Counted from the first letter of the stretch, positions 8,605 to 17,102 are shown. The stretch: 64,000 nt of DNA from Peristeroidobacter agariperforans (GCF_004138335.1 NZ_RYFW01000002.1:973501-1037500); one strand, 5' to 3'. Made by a program: numbers and translations. The notes: a model not told the origin generated them from the letters alone.

Positions 8605-8626
8605 CCAGGCACAAGGATGTGCCTGC
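8605..8626. repeat. Short palindromic repeat, copy 1
   Basis: CCAGGCACAAGGATGTGCC followed by TGC forms a seven-base-pair hairpin (AGGCACA 8607-8613 / TGTGCCT 8618-8624) with an AGGA loop. A near-identical unit (two mismatches over 22 bases) lies at 42513-42534. Both copies sit just past the stop codon of a minus-strand gene. The form suggests a REP-like extragenic element, but two copies are too few to be sure. Confidence 0.5.
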
Positions 8627-8639
8627 GCCGCTGTTTCTT

Positions 8640-9695
8640 CTATGGCTCGCCGACCAGCTGCACGGCGTCGATCTGGTTCCATCCCCAGACTCGTGCCGTA
8701 GCCAGCGTGATGCGAGCGCCGGTCACGACGAACGAAGTTTTGGGAATGTCCTGGACGAGCCAGCCGATCGTGTTCTTCTGATACGGTGTGGCGTCGGCGC
8801 CGCTCCAGATCTCGTGGCTGGCGCCGTCGGCGTCGATCAGCTCGAGCTTGCTGATGGCTCCAGGCGCGGCGCTCTGACGGATGCGCAAACTGGTGGCGTA
8901 CACCGGCCTGGCGAATTTCACTTCCAACCATTCGGGCGTTTTGGAGTCGCCTGATCTGGTGGTCCACGCGGCGGGATTGTCGGAGTAGCGTGACACGTTG
9001 GGCGCACCAGTCGCCTGCCAAGCGGAGTAGCCGGCCTTCTGGTCGGCTGTTTGTGCGTACGTCGAGCTCGCAACCGCGCTCGAAGCCCATTGCCCCAGCG
9101 GATCGGCGAGGATTTTCTTTTCATCGACGGGAGCTGCCGCCGGCTGCGTCGCGGGCTTGCTGTCCTGAACGGGCGGTGTTGACGCGATGGCGGCCGCGGC
9201 GTCGCTTGAGGATGCATTCGCATCGGACGCTGACGGCGCCGCCGGCTCTGAAGATGCCGGCTCTGAAGATGCCGGCTCCACCGACTCCAACGATGCGCGT
9301 CGCAGAGCTTCTCTATTGTGGCGTGCGGCCTCGTCGGCGAACGTGGCTTGAGCGTGGCTGGCTCGCAGGCTGGATGTTGGTACCGTCACAAACGTCACTG
9401 CGCCCGGCGTGTTGGCGAGCATGACGCTGTCAGGAGTTGTTTCTTCAGGAACATCGACCTGATCTTCCTCGTCGGATGCGAACGGCTCGTTCGCATCCGG
9501 ATCGACGATTTCTTCGGCGAGATGTATTTCCTGGGTGGCGACGCCTGCCATGTCGAACGATTCAGTCGACGGTGCCTCGGCGGCGGCAGCAGGGCCAGCG
9601 CCATCGTGGTCGGCGGGCGCCACTTCGCCTCTGCCGCAGCCAGCGAGGACAGCAATCGAGATGCACGCGAGTGTGTAGATGCGAGCGCTCGTCAT
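8640..9695 (-). CDS. Lipoprotein with C-terminal discoidin-like (F5/8 type C) domain
   Basis: The 351-residue protein starts MTSARIYTLACISIAVLAGC, a lipoprotein signal with lipobox LAGC (Cys20). An acidic and then Ala/Ser/Pro-rich low-complexity region follows, including a tandem 15-base repeat (GCCGGCTCTGAAGAT twice) that encodes EPASSEPASSEP. From about residue 195 the sequence looks like a jelly-roll carbohydrate- or surface-binding domain (WQATGAPNV, PEWLEVKFARPVYATSLRIR, GWNQIDAVQLVG). It may tether the cell surface to a polymer or partner protein. The start is four bases after the stop of the upstream gene, so both are probably one transcript. The exact ligand is unknown. Confidence 0.7.
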   Translation of the reverse strand: MTSARIYTLACISIAVLAGCGRGEVAPADHDGAGPAAAAEAPSTESFDMAGVATQEIHLAEEIVDPDANEPFASDEEDQVDVPEETTPDSVMLANTPGAVTFVTVPTSSLRASHAQATFADEAARHNREALRRASLESVEPASSEPASSEPAAPSASDANASSSDAAAAIASTPPVQDSKPATQPAAAPVDEKKILADPLGQWASSAVASSTYAQTADQKAGYSAWQATGAPNVSRYSDNPAAWTTRSGDSKTPEWLEVKFARPVYATSLRIRQSAAPGAISKLELIDADGASHEIWSGADATPYQKNTIGWLVQDIPKTSFVVTGARITLATARVWGWNQIDAVQLVGEP

Positions 9696-9699
9696 GGGG

Positions 9700-11034
9700 T
9701 CACTCCGCAGGTTGGCGGTGCAGTCGCAACGCCCAGTAGTGCTGTCCCTTGCCGGCGCCATCGGGTTGGATCCGGACGACTTCTATATCGTCCGGACGTT
9801 GCGGATCGATCTCGACCTTCATCGATACGCTGATGCCCGGCATGCGCTGCACGCGTCCCCACGACCTGTCGCTCTGCTCGTCAGTCCGTTTCCCGCAGGT
9901 GCCTTGCGGCTTGTTCCACTCGTGCTGGGTCTGTGTGCCGTCGGATATCTCGGGCACGCGATAGTCGATGGCCAGGGTGCCAGACTGTTCGTCGACTCTT
10001 AGAACGCCATCCGCGGTGCCGCTAGTCTTACCCTCCGAGCGGATCTCGCTGCCGGCGTCGAACTTCCAGTCGGTTTTTTTATACCAGCCGCATTCGCCAG
10101 GCATCGCCCAGGTAATCTTGTTGAACCATGCTTCCTGGCGCGACGCCTTATAGCGGAGTTTGATATTGCCGCCCGCGGCCGGCGCGTCGATGCTCGCCCG
10201 GGCGCGCACGGACTTGCGGTCGCCCCTTTGCTCCTCGCCCACGGCGTCGAGATACACGCTGTTGGAGCCCTTCTCGAGGACTTTCGAAGCGACCGAGTGG
10301 TAGACGTACGCGTACTCGAGCACTCCACGCCAGCGCCCGTCACGTGCCGGCCGCTTCTCGCACTTGCGCTTCAAGCGAGCGCGCTCGGCGTAGAGAATGT
10401 CGAGGCCCGCCTGGTACGCGTCCCGATCGTCCTTTGCGAAGAACTGAGCGTTGTCCCAACTGGACTTCGGCGTGCTACTGCTCTGGCAGGTGTGCCGATG
10501 ATGCCGTTCGTGCGCCAGCGTGAAGTTCACGATTGCTGCGCATTCGCGGCTCGGGTACTGGCGTTCGGTGATGCGGTCCCATGCGTGTTCGAGCTCCGGT
10601 GGATTGCGGTTTTCCTCGCGAGAGCGCTGCGTCTCACGGAGAACCGGGTTGCCCTTCTTGTCATACTTGTACTTGACGAGCGGGCAGTGCTCGTCCGGAT
10701 TCAGCAATGTACCGGCGGTCGCACCGGCGCCGGAGCCTGTGCCATGGGGCACTTCGGTAGGTACGCCATAGAACGAGAGTAGAAACAGCGCATTCGCCCG
10801 TTGACGCACGTCATCCGGTGTGAGCAGCGAGGCGGGCATGTAATCGGCCCATTGCTGGAACAGCTTGTGCAGAAACTCCTGCTGGGCGATGTGCTCTTCG
10901 ATCTGCTCGAGATTGTCGCAGTCACAAGGACGGCGCGCCGCCAGCGCCGCCGGGCTCGATATGAACAGTGCGCCCAGGGCCAGCGCACAAGATGCGATTC
11001 GGAATGCAGATGTTTGCCCGAAGGTCGTATGCAT
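9700..11034 (-). CDS. Exported Cys-containing protein with an HExxH motif, unknown family
   Basis: A signal peptide (MHTTFGQTSAFRIASCALAL to AALA) precedes a 420-residue mature protein. Near residue 175 the sequence NFTLAHERHHRHTC contains His175-Glu176-x-x-His179, the zinc-binding pattern of many metallopeptidases. It sits after a helix-like run and is followed by a conserved-looking Asp/Tyr segment (FAKDDRDAYQAGLDILYAER). The C-terminal half is beta-rich. Several Cys residues suggest periplasmic disulfides. I do not recognise the family and protease activity is only suggested. It is followed after four bases by a lipoprotein gene and preceded by a secreted 2H phosphoesterase gene on the same strand. 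Confidence 0.6.
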   Translation of the reverse strand: MHTTFGQTSAFRIASCALALGALFISSPAALAARRPCDCDNLEQIEEHIAQQEFLHKLFQQWADYMPASLLTPDDVRQRANALFLLSFYGVPTEVPHGTGSGAGATAGTLLNPDEHCPLVKYKYDKKGNPVLRETQRSREENRNPPELEHAWDRITERQYPSRECAAIVNFTLAHERHHRHTCQSSSTPKSSWDNAQFFAKDDRDAYQAGLDILYAERARLKRKCEKRPARDGRWRGVLEYAYVYHSVASKVLEKGSNSVYLDAVGEEQRGDRKSVRARASIDAPAAGGNIKLRYKASRQEAWFNKITWAMPGECGWYKKTDWKFDAGSEIRSEGKTSGTADGVLRVDEQSGTLAIDYRVPEISDGTQTQHEWNKPQGTCGKRTDEQSDRSWGRVQRMPGISVSMKVEIDPQRPDDIEVVRIQPDGAGKGQHYWALRLHRQPAE

Positions 11035-11112
11035 AGCGCCGCCAGATGACCGGATCCAGCGGCGCATTCTCCGAATTTCGCGAGCGCCCTGCCTCGCTCA
11101 AAAGGGCTGTTT

Positions 11113-11829
11113 CTATCTGGCGGGCGCTGCTCGCCACAGTTCCTTTCGGGCAGTGCCGATGTTGCCGAGCTGATAGATGGCAAGTGTTTCGATCGAGAAG
11201 GTCGTGTGAGGAAACGGCGGCAGTTCATCCTTGGCCGTGCGGCTGATTTCGCCGGCGGTGATGTGCGGCTCGAACCGCTCGCCGGTTTGTTTCTGTTCGA
11301 AGGTCTGCACGTACTCGAGAGTCTTGGCGTCGATCTCGGGCGGGCCGGGTGAAGTAACAAAGGCGTCGGGGCCGCCCGAAGGTGCTGCAAACGGACGCAG
11401 CGCTGCGACCAGGTCCGCTTGTAGCGCGGCGAGTTCCGGTGTTTTTTCAACTTTGATGCTGACCACCTCGGCCTCGCCCCAGGCCGAGTGCTCCAGGCCC
11501 GCTGTCTCGAGCTTTGCGCCGGCCAGCCGATGCCTGGCCGAGACGCCCTCGACCGCAGCAACTATTTTCGGCAGATCCTTGGTCGCGACGAACCGGTGCA
11601 GCACGGAGATGTGCGGCGTATGCGTCTCGTCAAGGGCGAACGGCTGCGGCTGAAATTGCTGCAACTGTTCGTTGAGCTCACGAGCCCGATCGCGCATCGA
11701 AGCGTCAGGGACAGCGAGGATATTGATGGCCACAAGGTCCGCTGCTTCGGATCGGGAATCCAACGGCATGGCCAGCGCGATCCAGGCCATTCCCGCGAGA
11801 CCGGTCAGCAATATCTCTCGGGTATTCAT
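11113..11829 (-). CDS. Exported 2H phosphoesterase superfamily protein (2'-5' RNA ligase-like)
   Basis: The 238-residue protein carries the two HxS/T catalytic motifs of the 2H phosphoesterase fold: His73-Ile-Ser75 in HTPHISVLHRF and His189-Ile-Thr191 in FEPHITAGEIS. Members hydrolyse or form 2'-5' or cyclic phosphodiester bonds. Unusually it starts with an export signal (LLTGLAGMAWIALAMPLDSR), so it should work in the periplasm rather than on cytoplasmic RNA. Hence a nucleotide or cyclic phosphodiester outside the cytoplasm is a plausible substrate; this is inference. It lies 78 bases upstream of the HExxH protein gene in the same direction and 12 bases downstream of a small basic protein gene. 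Confidence 0.75.
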   Translation of the reverse strand: MNTREILLTGLAGMAWIALAMPLDSRSEAADLVAINILAVPDASMRDRARELNEQLQQFQPQPFALDETHTPHISVLHRFVATKDLPKIVAAVEGVSARHRLAGAKLETAGLEHSAWGEAEVVSIKVEKTPELAALQADLVAALRPFAAPSGGPDAFVTSPGPPEIDAKTLEYVQTFEQKQTGERFEPHITAGEISRTAKDELPPFPHTTFSIETLAIYQLGNIGTARKELWRAAPAR

Positions 11830-11841
11830 CCGACTCGAGCC

Positions 11842-12051
11842 TTAGAAGGCGTTCTTCCGCACCGGCTGGACACCGGAATCGCGCGGCTTCGGTTGTTTGG
11901 GGAAGCCGCCTGCAGGCTGCCGCTTCTCCAAAGCATTCTTCATGGTCTCGGCCCAGCTGGCTTTGGCCTTGGTTTTGGCCTTCGCCTTCGCACCTTTGTG
12001 GGATGAGCCTTTCGCCGTCGTGGTCTTTTTTGCCGTCGTCTTTGCAGTCAT
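11842..12051 (-). CDS. Small basic Lys/Ala-rich protein (histone H1-like tail)
   Basis: The 69-residue product is dominated by Lys, Ala and Thr (MTAKTTAKKTTTAKG, AKAKAKTKAKA) and has no membrane segment. A C-terminal part (ASWAETMKNALEK) may be a short helix. Such proteins resemble bacterial histone H1-like DNA-binding tails and may bind nucleic acid. The start at 12051 is fixed by an excellent ribosome site, GGAGGTACCC, directly before the ATG; the longer frame upstream lacks one. It is the first gene of a minus-strand run with the 2H phosphoesterase. Function is unproven. Confidence 0.65.
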   Translation of the reverse strand: MTAKTTAKKTTTAKGSSHKGAKAKAKTKAKASWAETMKNALEKRQPAGGFPKQPKPRDSGVQPVRKNAF

Positions 12052-12167
12052 GGGTACCTCCGCAGTGTCGTGATGTTTCCACTGAACGCCTGAGTCGTCG
12101 ATCAAGCTCCCTGGCGCATCGCCTTCGGCGTACGCTGAACGCCATGCGCTATTAGAGACACACCGCT

Positions 12168-12791
12168 GTGTTGCTACTGGCGTGGGCGCCGTACCCGGCC
12201 CAGGTTGCAATGGCCGCGCAGAGCCACTGGTCGGTAGAGCTCCTGGTCGGTGAAGCTTACAACGCCCGTAGCAGCACCCGCATCGAACAGGGCGCGTCAG
12301 GCGGATTGTCCACGTCTGGAGACTATGAAACCAGGGGATTGGAGGCGCCGTTTCACTACGCCTGGCGCATCTCTCGCTGGCAGGGCAACGGTGCCTGGGA
12401 GTTGCAGCTGCTGCATCACAAGCTGTACCTGGAGAATCCGCCCGACGGTGTCGATTCGCTGTCGGTGAGCCACGGATTCAATATTGTGAGTTTCAATCGC
12501 GCCTGGGAGTCCCGTGGCTGGTGTTTCCGCGCTGGCGTTGGCCCGGTCATTACACACGCCGAAGCGAATATCGCTGGCACAGTCTACGACGGACCCTACG
12601 AACTGGCAGGCGGCGCTGTGTGGGTGGGAGCCGGGCACAGGCTCGATCTCAGTCCACACTTTTATCTATTGGGCGAGGTCTCCGCATCGTTGGGCTGGAT
12701 CGACGCGCATCCTCGAGGAAATCCCGATCTGCGGATCGGCATCCGCAATCCGGCTTTGCACGCGCAGCTCGGTGCGGGTTATCGATTCTGA
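12168..12791 (+). CDS. Small outer-membrane beta-barrel protein
   Basis: The 207-residue protein begins at GTG with a short signal-like segment (MLLLAWAPYPAQVAMA). It continues with eight or so amphipathic strands (HWSVELLVGEAYNA, FHYAWRISRW, AWELQLLHHKLYL, GWCFRAGVGPVITHAEA) and ends in GYRF. The terminal Phe, strand periodicity and size fit an eight-stranded barrel of the acyloxyacyl-hydrolase / OmpW-like type. No catalytic motif was recognised, so a structural or binding role is equally possible. It is divergent from the small basic protein gene, and their shared 116-base region holds no obvious operator. Confidence 0.65.
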   Translation: MLLLAWAPYPAQVAMAAQSHWSVELLVGEAYNARSSTRIEQGASGGLSTSGDYETRGLEAPFHYAWRISRWQGNGAWELQLLHHKLYLENPPDGVDSLSVSHGFNIVSFNRAWESRGWCFRAGVGPVITHAEANIAGTVYDGPYELAGGAVWVGAGHRLDLSPHFYLLGEVSASLGWIDAHPRGNPDLRIGIRNPALHAQLGAGYRF

Positions 12792-12901
12792 TCGCTCAGG
12801 GCGGCGCCGGGGATGAACCGCGGCGTATGGGTGCGGTACTCACATCACGCCGCTTCGCCGACGGCGCGCTCGATCGATCACTTCCACAAAGGTCAATTCC
12901 C

Positions 12902-14014
12902 ATGAGCACCGCAAGACTCATCCCGTGGTCCGGCGTCGCGTACGCCGCACTCACACTGGCAACCCTGCCCGCGATTGCGCATGACGACGATTCCGACGGC
13001 AACGGCCGCGCGCATTCTGTCTATGAATCGAAGGTGCTGGTTTCAAACGGCGGTCTGCCGGCGAACTTCACCGATGAGAATCTGATCAATGGCTGGGGCG
13101 TGGCATTCAACCCGACCGGCTTTGTCTGGGTGAGCTCGGAGGATGCAGGAAAGTCGGTGCTGTACGATGGCAACGGACAGCCGCAATCGCTGGTCGTGAC
13201 TGTGCCTGGGCCGGGCGGGGCTGAGGGCAATCCGACCGGCATCGTATTCTCGGGCGGGATGGACTTCGTCGTGACCAACGGAACGGCCACGGGTCCGGCT
13301 CGATTCATATTCGCGACCGAGCAGGGGACCATTGCGGGCTGGGCGCCCAACGTGAATGCCACGAATGCCCTCGAGGCGGTCGACAATTCGAAGCAGGGGG
13401 CGGCCTATACGGGACTTGCTCTGAGCGGCAACGGCACGACACATCTTTTGTACGCGTGCAATTTCAGCAAGGCGCGTATCGATGTGTTCGATGGCACGTT
13501 CAAGGCCGTAGATGTGCCCGGCGATTTCGCCGACCCGAACCTGCCCGGCGACTACGCGCCTTTCGGCATTCAGGCGATCGGCGGCGATATCTATGTGACA
13601 TATGCGAAACAGGAAGAGCCAGGCAGTGACGAGGAAGAGGTCGGTGCAGGTCTGGGCTTCGTCGATGTGTTCGATCCGCAAGGTCATCTGATCCGCCGGA
13701 TCGCCAGCCACGGTCCGCTCAATGCTCCTTGGGGAATTGCGCTCGCGCCAGCCAGCTTCGGCGCTTTTGGCGGCGCATTGCTGATCGGCAACCTGGGCGA
13801 TGGAACCATCAGCGCCTTTGGGGCGCGTTCCGGAAAATTCCTCGGCAAGCTTCGCGGCGCAAACAAGCGCGCCATCAGCGTAGACGGGCTGTGGGGTATC
13901 CAGTTCGGCAATGGAATTCTCGGCCAGCCGACGAACTCGTTGTTCTGGGCGGCCGGACCGAACGATGAAACCGATGGCGCGTACGGCGTCATCAACGTAG
14001 CGACCGAAAACTGA
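12902..14014 (+). CDS. TIGR03118 family exported beta-propeller protein
   Basis: The 370-residue protein has a signal peptide (MSTARLIPWSGVAYAALTLATLPAIA) followed by an acidic linker. The core matches TIGR03118: LVSNGGLPANFTDENLINGW, GVAFNPTGFVWVSSEDAGKS, NPTGIVF, ATEQGTIAGWAPN, PFGIQAIGGDIYVTYA, GFVDVFDPQGHLIRRIA and GLWGIQFGNG. Such proteins form NHL-like propellers in the periplasm; their substrates are unknown. The start at 12902 is preferred; the same frame is open far upstream but runs across the barrel gene. It lies upstream of the operator at 14081 and is not clearly part of that regulon. Confidence 0.9.
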   Translation: MSTARLIPWSGVAYAALTLATLPAIAHDDDSDGNGRAHSVYESKVLVSNGGLPANFTDENLINGWGVAFNPTGFVWVSSEDAGKSVLYDGNGQPQSLVVTVPGPGGAEGNPTGIVFSGGMDFVVTNGTATGPARFIFATEQGTIAGWAPNVNATNALEAVDNSKQGAAYTGLALSGNGTTHLLYACNFSKARIDVFDGTFKAVDVPGDFADPNLPGDYAPFGIQAIGGDIYVTYAKQEEPGSDEEEVGAGLGFVDVFDPQGHLIRRIASHGPLNAPWGIALAPASFGAFGGALLIGNLGDGTISAFGARSGKFLGKLRGANKRAISVDGLWGIQFGNGILGQPTNSLFWAAGPNDETDGAYGVINVATEN

Positions 14015-14039
14015 GGATCGGTCTGCGCCTCATGCGCCT

Positions 14040-14092
14040 TTGACAACCACCGGCCGGCAGGCTAGTTTGCTGCGTCGAAGTTGTCCGGACAA
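14040..14092 (+). promoter_or_regulatory. Promoter with downstream TTGTCCGGACAA operator (site 1)
   Basis: A good sigma-70 promoter, TTGACA (14040-14045), 17-base spacer, TAGTTT (14063-14068), is followed by the perfect 12-base palindrome TTGTCCGGACAA (14081-14092) just past the expected RNA start and 27 bases before the ATG at 14119. The palindrome lies in the 20-base word TCGAAGTTGTCCGGACAAAT, which recurs exactly at the LysR/VOC intergenic site (23441). A protein bound here would block the polymerase, so repression is the simplest reading. Confidence 0.75.
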
Positions 14093-14118
14093 ATGCTGGA
14101 GTCCGGCCGGAGGTTGAG

Positions 14119-14853
14119 ATGAGTCGTGGCGTCGTGCGCAGCATTACCGGGTCGATCCGCTATACGAGCAGCAAGCCCGAGCGGCAGGGACAGGAGCGCG
14201 GTCGCGAATCCTTTCGCATCGACGTTCACGCGGATGGCTGCCGGACGATCGCGGCGCACGGCGAAATAGACGATGCGCCCGCTGTCGTGCGCGACGTGAA
14301 TCTTCGAGTCGGTGCGGATCGCCGGCCGCAGGAGAGTTTCGTTCGTATCGCCGTGGGCGGAAAGTTCACCGGGTCGGCCTGGTTCAGGTTCGCCGGCGAT
14401 CTTGCCGAGTGCGAGGCATTCACGGCAGCGGAGGGCAGACTCTCGCAAAGGATGACTCTCGAGCGTCCGCTCGTCGCGTTCGGCAATCATGCGATGGTCA
14501 ACGACGGTTACCTGCTCAATCTGTACGATCTGAGCAAAGGCGTTGGAGTGCAGGTGTTCCCGCGCATGTTGTTGTCATCGCCCGATCATCGGGGCGCGAC
14601 TGGCCCGATGCTTTTCGCCGTCGACCTCGCTCTGGAGTTCGTGGCTCGAGAGCGTGTCACGGTTGCAGCGGGAACGTTCGACGCGCTCCATTTCCGGATC
14701 GTCGATGTGCCCGGTCTGCCGCTCGAACATCCGGCGTACGATCTTTGGTGTACCGCCGACGGCGACTACGTGCTGCTCAAGGCGGCGGTGGCGGGTTACA
14801 TGCAGACAGCGTACGAGCTCGTTTCGTACGAGAGTACGCAGTGCGCGGCTTGA
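14119..14853 (+). CDS. Protein of unknown function, DUF3108-like
   Basis: The 244-residue protein has no signal peptide. It is beta-rich, with a segment LALEFVARERVTVAAGTFDALHFRI that resembles the DUF3108 or lipocalin-like strand pair, and ends EHPAYDLWCTADGDYVLLKAA. I cannot name its activity. The TTGTCCGGACAA palindrome directly upstream is shared with the receptor and oxidase operons of the same cluster, so it is likely coregulated with them. It ends convergently with the calycin-like gene 14872-15363 across a strong hairpin. Confidence 0.55.
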   Translation: MSRGVVRSITGSIRYTSSKPERQGQERGRESFRIDVHADGCRTIAAHGEIDDAPAVVRDVNLRVGADRRPQESFVRIAVGGKFTGSAWFRFAGDLAECEAFTAAEGRLSQRMTLERPLVAFGNHAMVNDGYLLNLYDLSKGVGVQVFPRMLLSSPDHRGATGPMLFAVDLALEFVARERVTVAAGTFDALHFRIVDVPGLPLEHPAYDLWCTADGDYVLLKAAVAGYMQTAYELVSYESTQCAA

Positions 14854-14868
14854 GCGCGCACTGCGTAC
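14834..14868. terminator. Bidirectional hairpin between convergent genes
   Basis: A perfect 13-base-pair stem (GTACGCAGTGCGC 14834-14846 / GCGCACTGCGTAC 14856-14868) has a nine-base loop and spans the stop of the + gene. There is no T run on the + side and only a short pyrimidine stretch (TACTTCTTC) further on. Its place between two convergent stops fits a shared terminator or RNA-end stabiliser. Confidence 0.55.
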
Positions 14869-14871
14869 CGA

Positions 14872-15363
14872 CTACTTCTTCATTTGCTTTTCGATCGCGC
14901 GCCAGTCGCGATCCACCAGGCGTTCCTGAATCGCGGTGCGTGTTTCGAGCAGCCCGTTGCGAATCCAGTGCCAGGTGCGGCAGCGGCTGCGGCCGTCGTC
15001 GGCGATCTGAATCATTTCGTACAGGTACAGGCTTGGATCGCCCTGGCGCTGCCAGTAGAGCATCACGGTGCGATGATTCTGATCGAGCGGCACTTCCGCG
15101 GCCCAGCCCTTGATCAGATCGTTGTCCCACCAGACACGCTTGTCGGCGTAGGTCGCGGGAAAGTCGCGCACATCCGTGCGACCGTCATCCCAGGTGTAAT
15201 AGTTCGTCTGGTGATAAAGATACGGTCCGTTGTCCGGAAAACGGCAGAACAGGCGCGAGCGGTGCTCGTCGATCTTCACGCCTGCGGCGTTGTAGTAGGT
15301 ATAGACGCCGTCCCAGACGCCTTCATGTCGCGCCAGCAGCGGCATCTCTTCGCGGATTCCCAT
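14872..15363 (-). CDS. Calycin-like protein of unknown function, end of TonB/ALDH operon
   Basis: The 163-residue protein starts MGIREEMPLLARHEGVWDGV. It continues with a lipocalin-like strand pattern and many aromatic residues (YTYYNAAGVKIDEHRSRLFC, YLYHQTNYYTWDDGRTDVRD, WHWIRNGL). The pattern recalls DUF3598-type calycins, but I am not certain. The ATG at 15363 is favoured over that at 15369 because GGAG lies six bases upstream of it, while it abuts the longer start. It is the last gene of a minus-strand run (receptor, aldehyde dehydrogenase, flavoprotein, small protein, this gene), so it may bind or process the same small hydrophobic substrate. Confidence 0.6.
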   Translation of the reverse strand: MGIREEMPLLARHEGVWDGVYTYYNAAGVKIDEHRSRLFCRFPDNGPYLYHQTNYYTWDDGRTDVRDFPATYADKRVWWDNDLIKGWAAEVPLDQNHRTVMLYWQRQGDPSLYLYEMIQIADDGRSRCRTWHWIRNGLLETRTAIQERLVDRDWRAIEKQMKK

Positions 15364-15388
15364 AGTCATCTCCAGAGAACGAACATCG

Positions 15389-15589
15389 TCATGAGGGGTT
15401 GCGACGGAACAGCAGTGCGAGCGTGCCAGGACGGAGTACGCGCAGCAGCAGCCGGCGCAATTCCGCCGGCGTCAACGTAACTTCACACGGCAGGATGCCG
15501 GCGACGCCGGTCAGCTTCAGCAGGCCTTGATTTGCGGCGGCGTCATCGATGCGCACGTCGAGTTTCATTGCAGGTGTTACGACACGCAT
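15389..15589 (-). CDS. Small protein of unknown function in catabolic operon
   Basis: A 66-residue frame (MRVVTPAMKLDVRIDDAAA to the basic end LLFRRNPS) fits between the flavoprotein stop, four bases upstream, and the calycin-like gene, 25 bases downstream. It has strand- and helix-like segments (GLLKLTGVAGILPCEVTLTP, ELRRLLLRVLRP) and no signal peptide. The tight spacing supports a real gene. No family was recognised. Confidence is moderate because short frames can be accidental in GC-rich DNA. Confidence 0.5.
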   Translation of the reverse strand: MRVVTPAMKLDVRIDDAAANQGLLKLTGVAGILPCEVTLTPAELRRLLLRVLRPGTLALLFRRNPS

Positions 15590-15593
15590 CGGA

Positions 15594-17102
15594 TCAGCCC
15601 CACGCACGCAGTCCGGCTGCGTTACGGCCTGCGGCTCGGCCCGAGATCATGGCTTCGGTGAGATACGAGCCGTTCTGGTACAGGTTCGAGAACATCGACC
15701 CGAGCTCGCCCGCTTCATACAAGCGCGGGATTGCGTTGCCCGCATGATCCAGCACTTCGGATTCGATGTTTCGACGCGCGCCGCCGCCGGTGCAGACGAT
15801 GGCAGGCACCATGGCGATGGCGTAGAAGGGCGGCTTGGCTATCGGTTGCAGCGTCGCCGGGTTGCGCCCGAACTCGTCATCCACGCCGCGAGCGCAGCCT
15901 GCGTTGTAACGCTTCACCGTATCGGCGAGCGCTGCGGGGTCGCGCCCGGTTTTGCGGGCCAGCTCTTCGATGGAGTCGGCTTTGACGATCCAGCCGTTCG
16001 CCACCTCGGCGGAGTTGTCGTCGCTCCAGGAATACTTCTCGACCACGGTATTCCAGGTCATCACGCTGGTCACCAGACAATTGTACTGGCGCGTGATCTC
16101 ATCGAAGATCATGTGCATGGGCATGACGCGCTGGTGCGGCGTGTCGATCCACTGGCCTTGCACCTTCTGTTTGTAGTGCGTGATCTGCCACTCGTAGGTT
16201 TCGTCGATGAAGCGACGGCTGTCGGCGCCGACGTCGATCCAGCTGAAGCTCTGCCAGAACAGCTGGCGTAGAAACACGGTGGGGTGCTGCGGATACCGAA
16301 AGCCGGGCCACACGCCGCCGGATTGACCTTGATTGCGCAGATGCCACAGATCGGCGCCAGCCTTCTGCAGGATCTTGATGCCGTCGCCGGTATTGCCGGG
16401 CGTGCCTAGCGGATACGCTTCGGACAGGCCGAAGTAATTGCGCTGCATGTCCAGATTGTTTTCGAAGCCGCCCGTGCACATCACTACGCCGCGGCGAGCT
16501 TTGATGTTCTTGCGAGCGCCGTCCTGCGAAACGACCGCGCCGAAGATCTCGAGCGTGTCCGGATCCTGAATCAGGTCGAGGAGTGCGGTTTGAAAGCTGC
16601 GGCGGATGCGCTTGCGCTTCTCAACGTTCGCTTTGAAGGCGAGCCAGACGCCGCTGGGCGCCGGCAGGATGGTCGCGGTGTGGGCGACTGCCGAGGCCGC
16701 GCCGAACTCTGGATATTCCAATACCGCCGCACGCTCCGACCAGCCGACGCCATGAATGTATTGCGCGCCCACTTCCTTCGCCCGCGCTTCGATGTATGGC
16801 TCGAGCGCGACCATGCGTTGAGCCCAGGCGTCGAGCATGTCCTCCGGAATCGGATTCGCGGCGCTCATGGCGCGCTGATAACTCTTCAGCGCCTCGACGT
16901 CCTTGGAGATCAGCAGCGATTGGCCTGACACGCGAGCGTTGCCGCCGGCCAGGGTCTCCGGCATTTTTTCAATCAACAGAACATCCGCGGTCGGATCGCT
17001 GTCGTGAGCTTCGATGGCCGCCGCGGAGCCGGCCATGCCGAAGCCGCACACCAACACATCGGTTTCATCGTGCCATTCGCGAACGCTTGCGAGACTTGCC
17101 AT
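15594..17102 (-). CDS. FAD-dependent oxidoreductase, fumarate reductase / 3-ketosteroid dehydrogenase-like
   Basis: The 502-residue protein has an N-terminal FAD-binding Rossmann motif (DVLVCGFGMAGSAAAIEAHD, residues 14-33). It also has GGNARVSGQS, the second FAD segment RRGVVMCTGGFENN (about 203-216) and a C-terminal LYEAGELGS with NGSYLTEAMISGRAAGRNAA, the layout of the succinate dehydrogenase/fumarate reductase and KstD flavoprotein family. These enzymes add or remove hydrogens at carbon-carbon bonds next to a carbonyl. The substrate is unknown; a cyclic enone or steroid-like ketone is a reasonable guess. No export signal was seen, so it is cytoplasmic. It follows the aldehyde dehydrogenase gene by 66 bases. 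Confidence 0.9.
   Translation of the reverse strand: MASLASVREWHDETDVLVCGFGMAGSAAAIEAHDSDPTADVLLIEKMPETLAGGNARVSGQSLLISKDVEALKSYQRAMSAANPIPEDMLDAWAQRMVALEPYIEARAKEVGAQYIHGVGWSERAAVLEYPEFGAASAVAHTATILPAPSGVWLAFKANVEKRKRIRRSFQTALLDLIQDPDTLEIFGAVVSQDGARKNIKARRGVVMCTGGFENNLDMQRNYFGLSEAYPLGTPGNTGDGIKILQKAGADLWHLRNQGQSGGVWPGFRYPQHPTVFLRQLFWQSFSWIDVGADSRRFIDETYEWQITHYKQKVQGQWIDTPHQRVMPMHMIFDEITRQYNCLVTSVMTWNTVVEKYSWSDDNSAEVANGWIVKADSIEELARKTGRDPAALADTVKRYNAGCARGVDDEFGRNPATLQPIAKPPFYAIAMVPAIVCTGGGARRNIESEVLDHAGNAIPRLYEAGELGSMFSNLYQNGSYLTEAMISGRAAGRNAAGLRAWG

Noticed and set aside
9241-9284. Tandem 15-base repeat
   Set aside because: It lies in frame in the low-complexity linker of a lipoprotein (EPASS units) and needs no separate explanation; not a CRISPR or mobile element.
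12521-12901. Upstream extension of the TIGR03118 gene
   Set aside because: The extra 127 codons overlap the barrel gene out of frame and are arginine-rich; a signal peptide begins at 12902.
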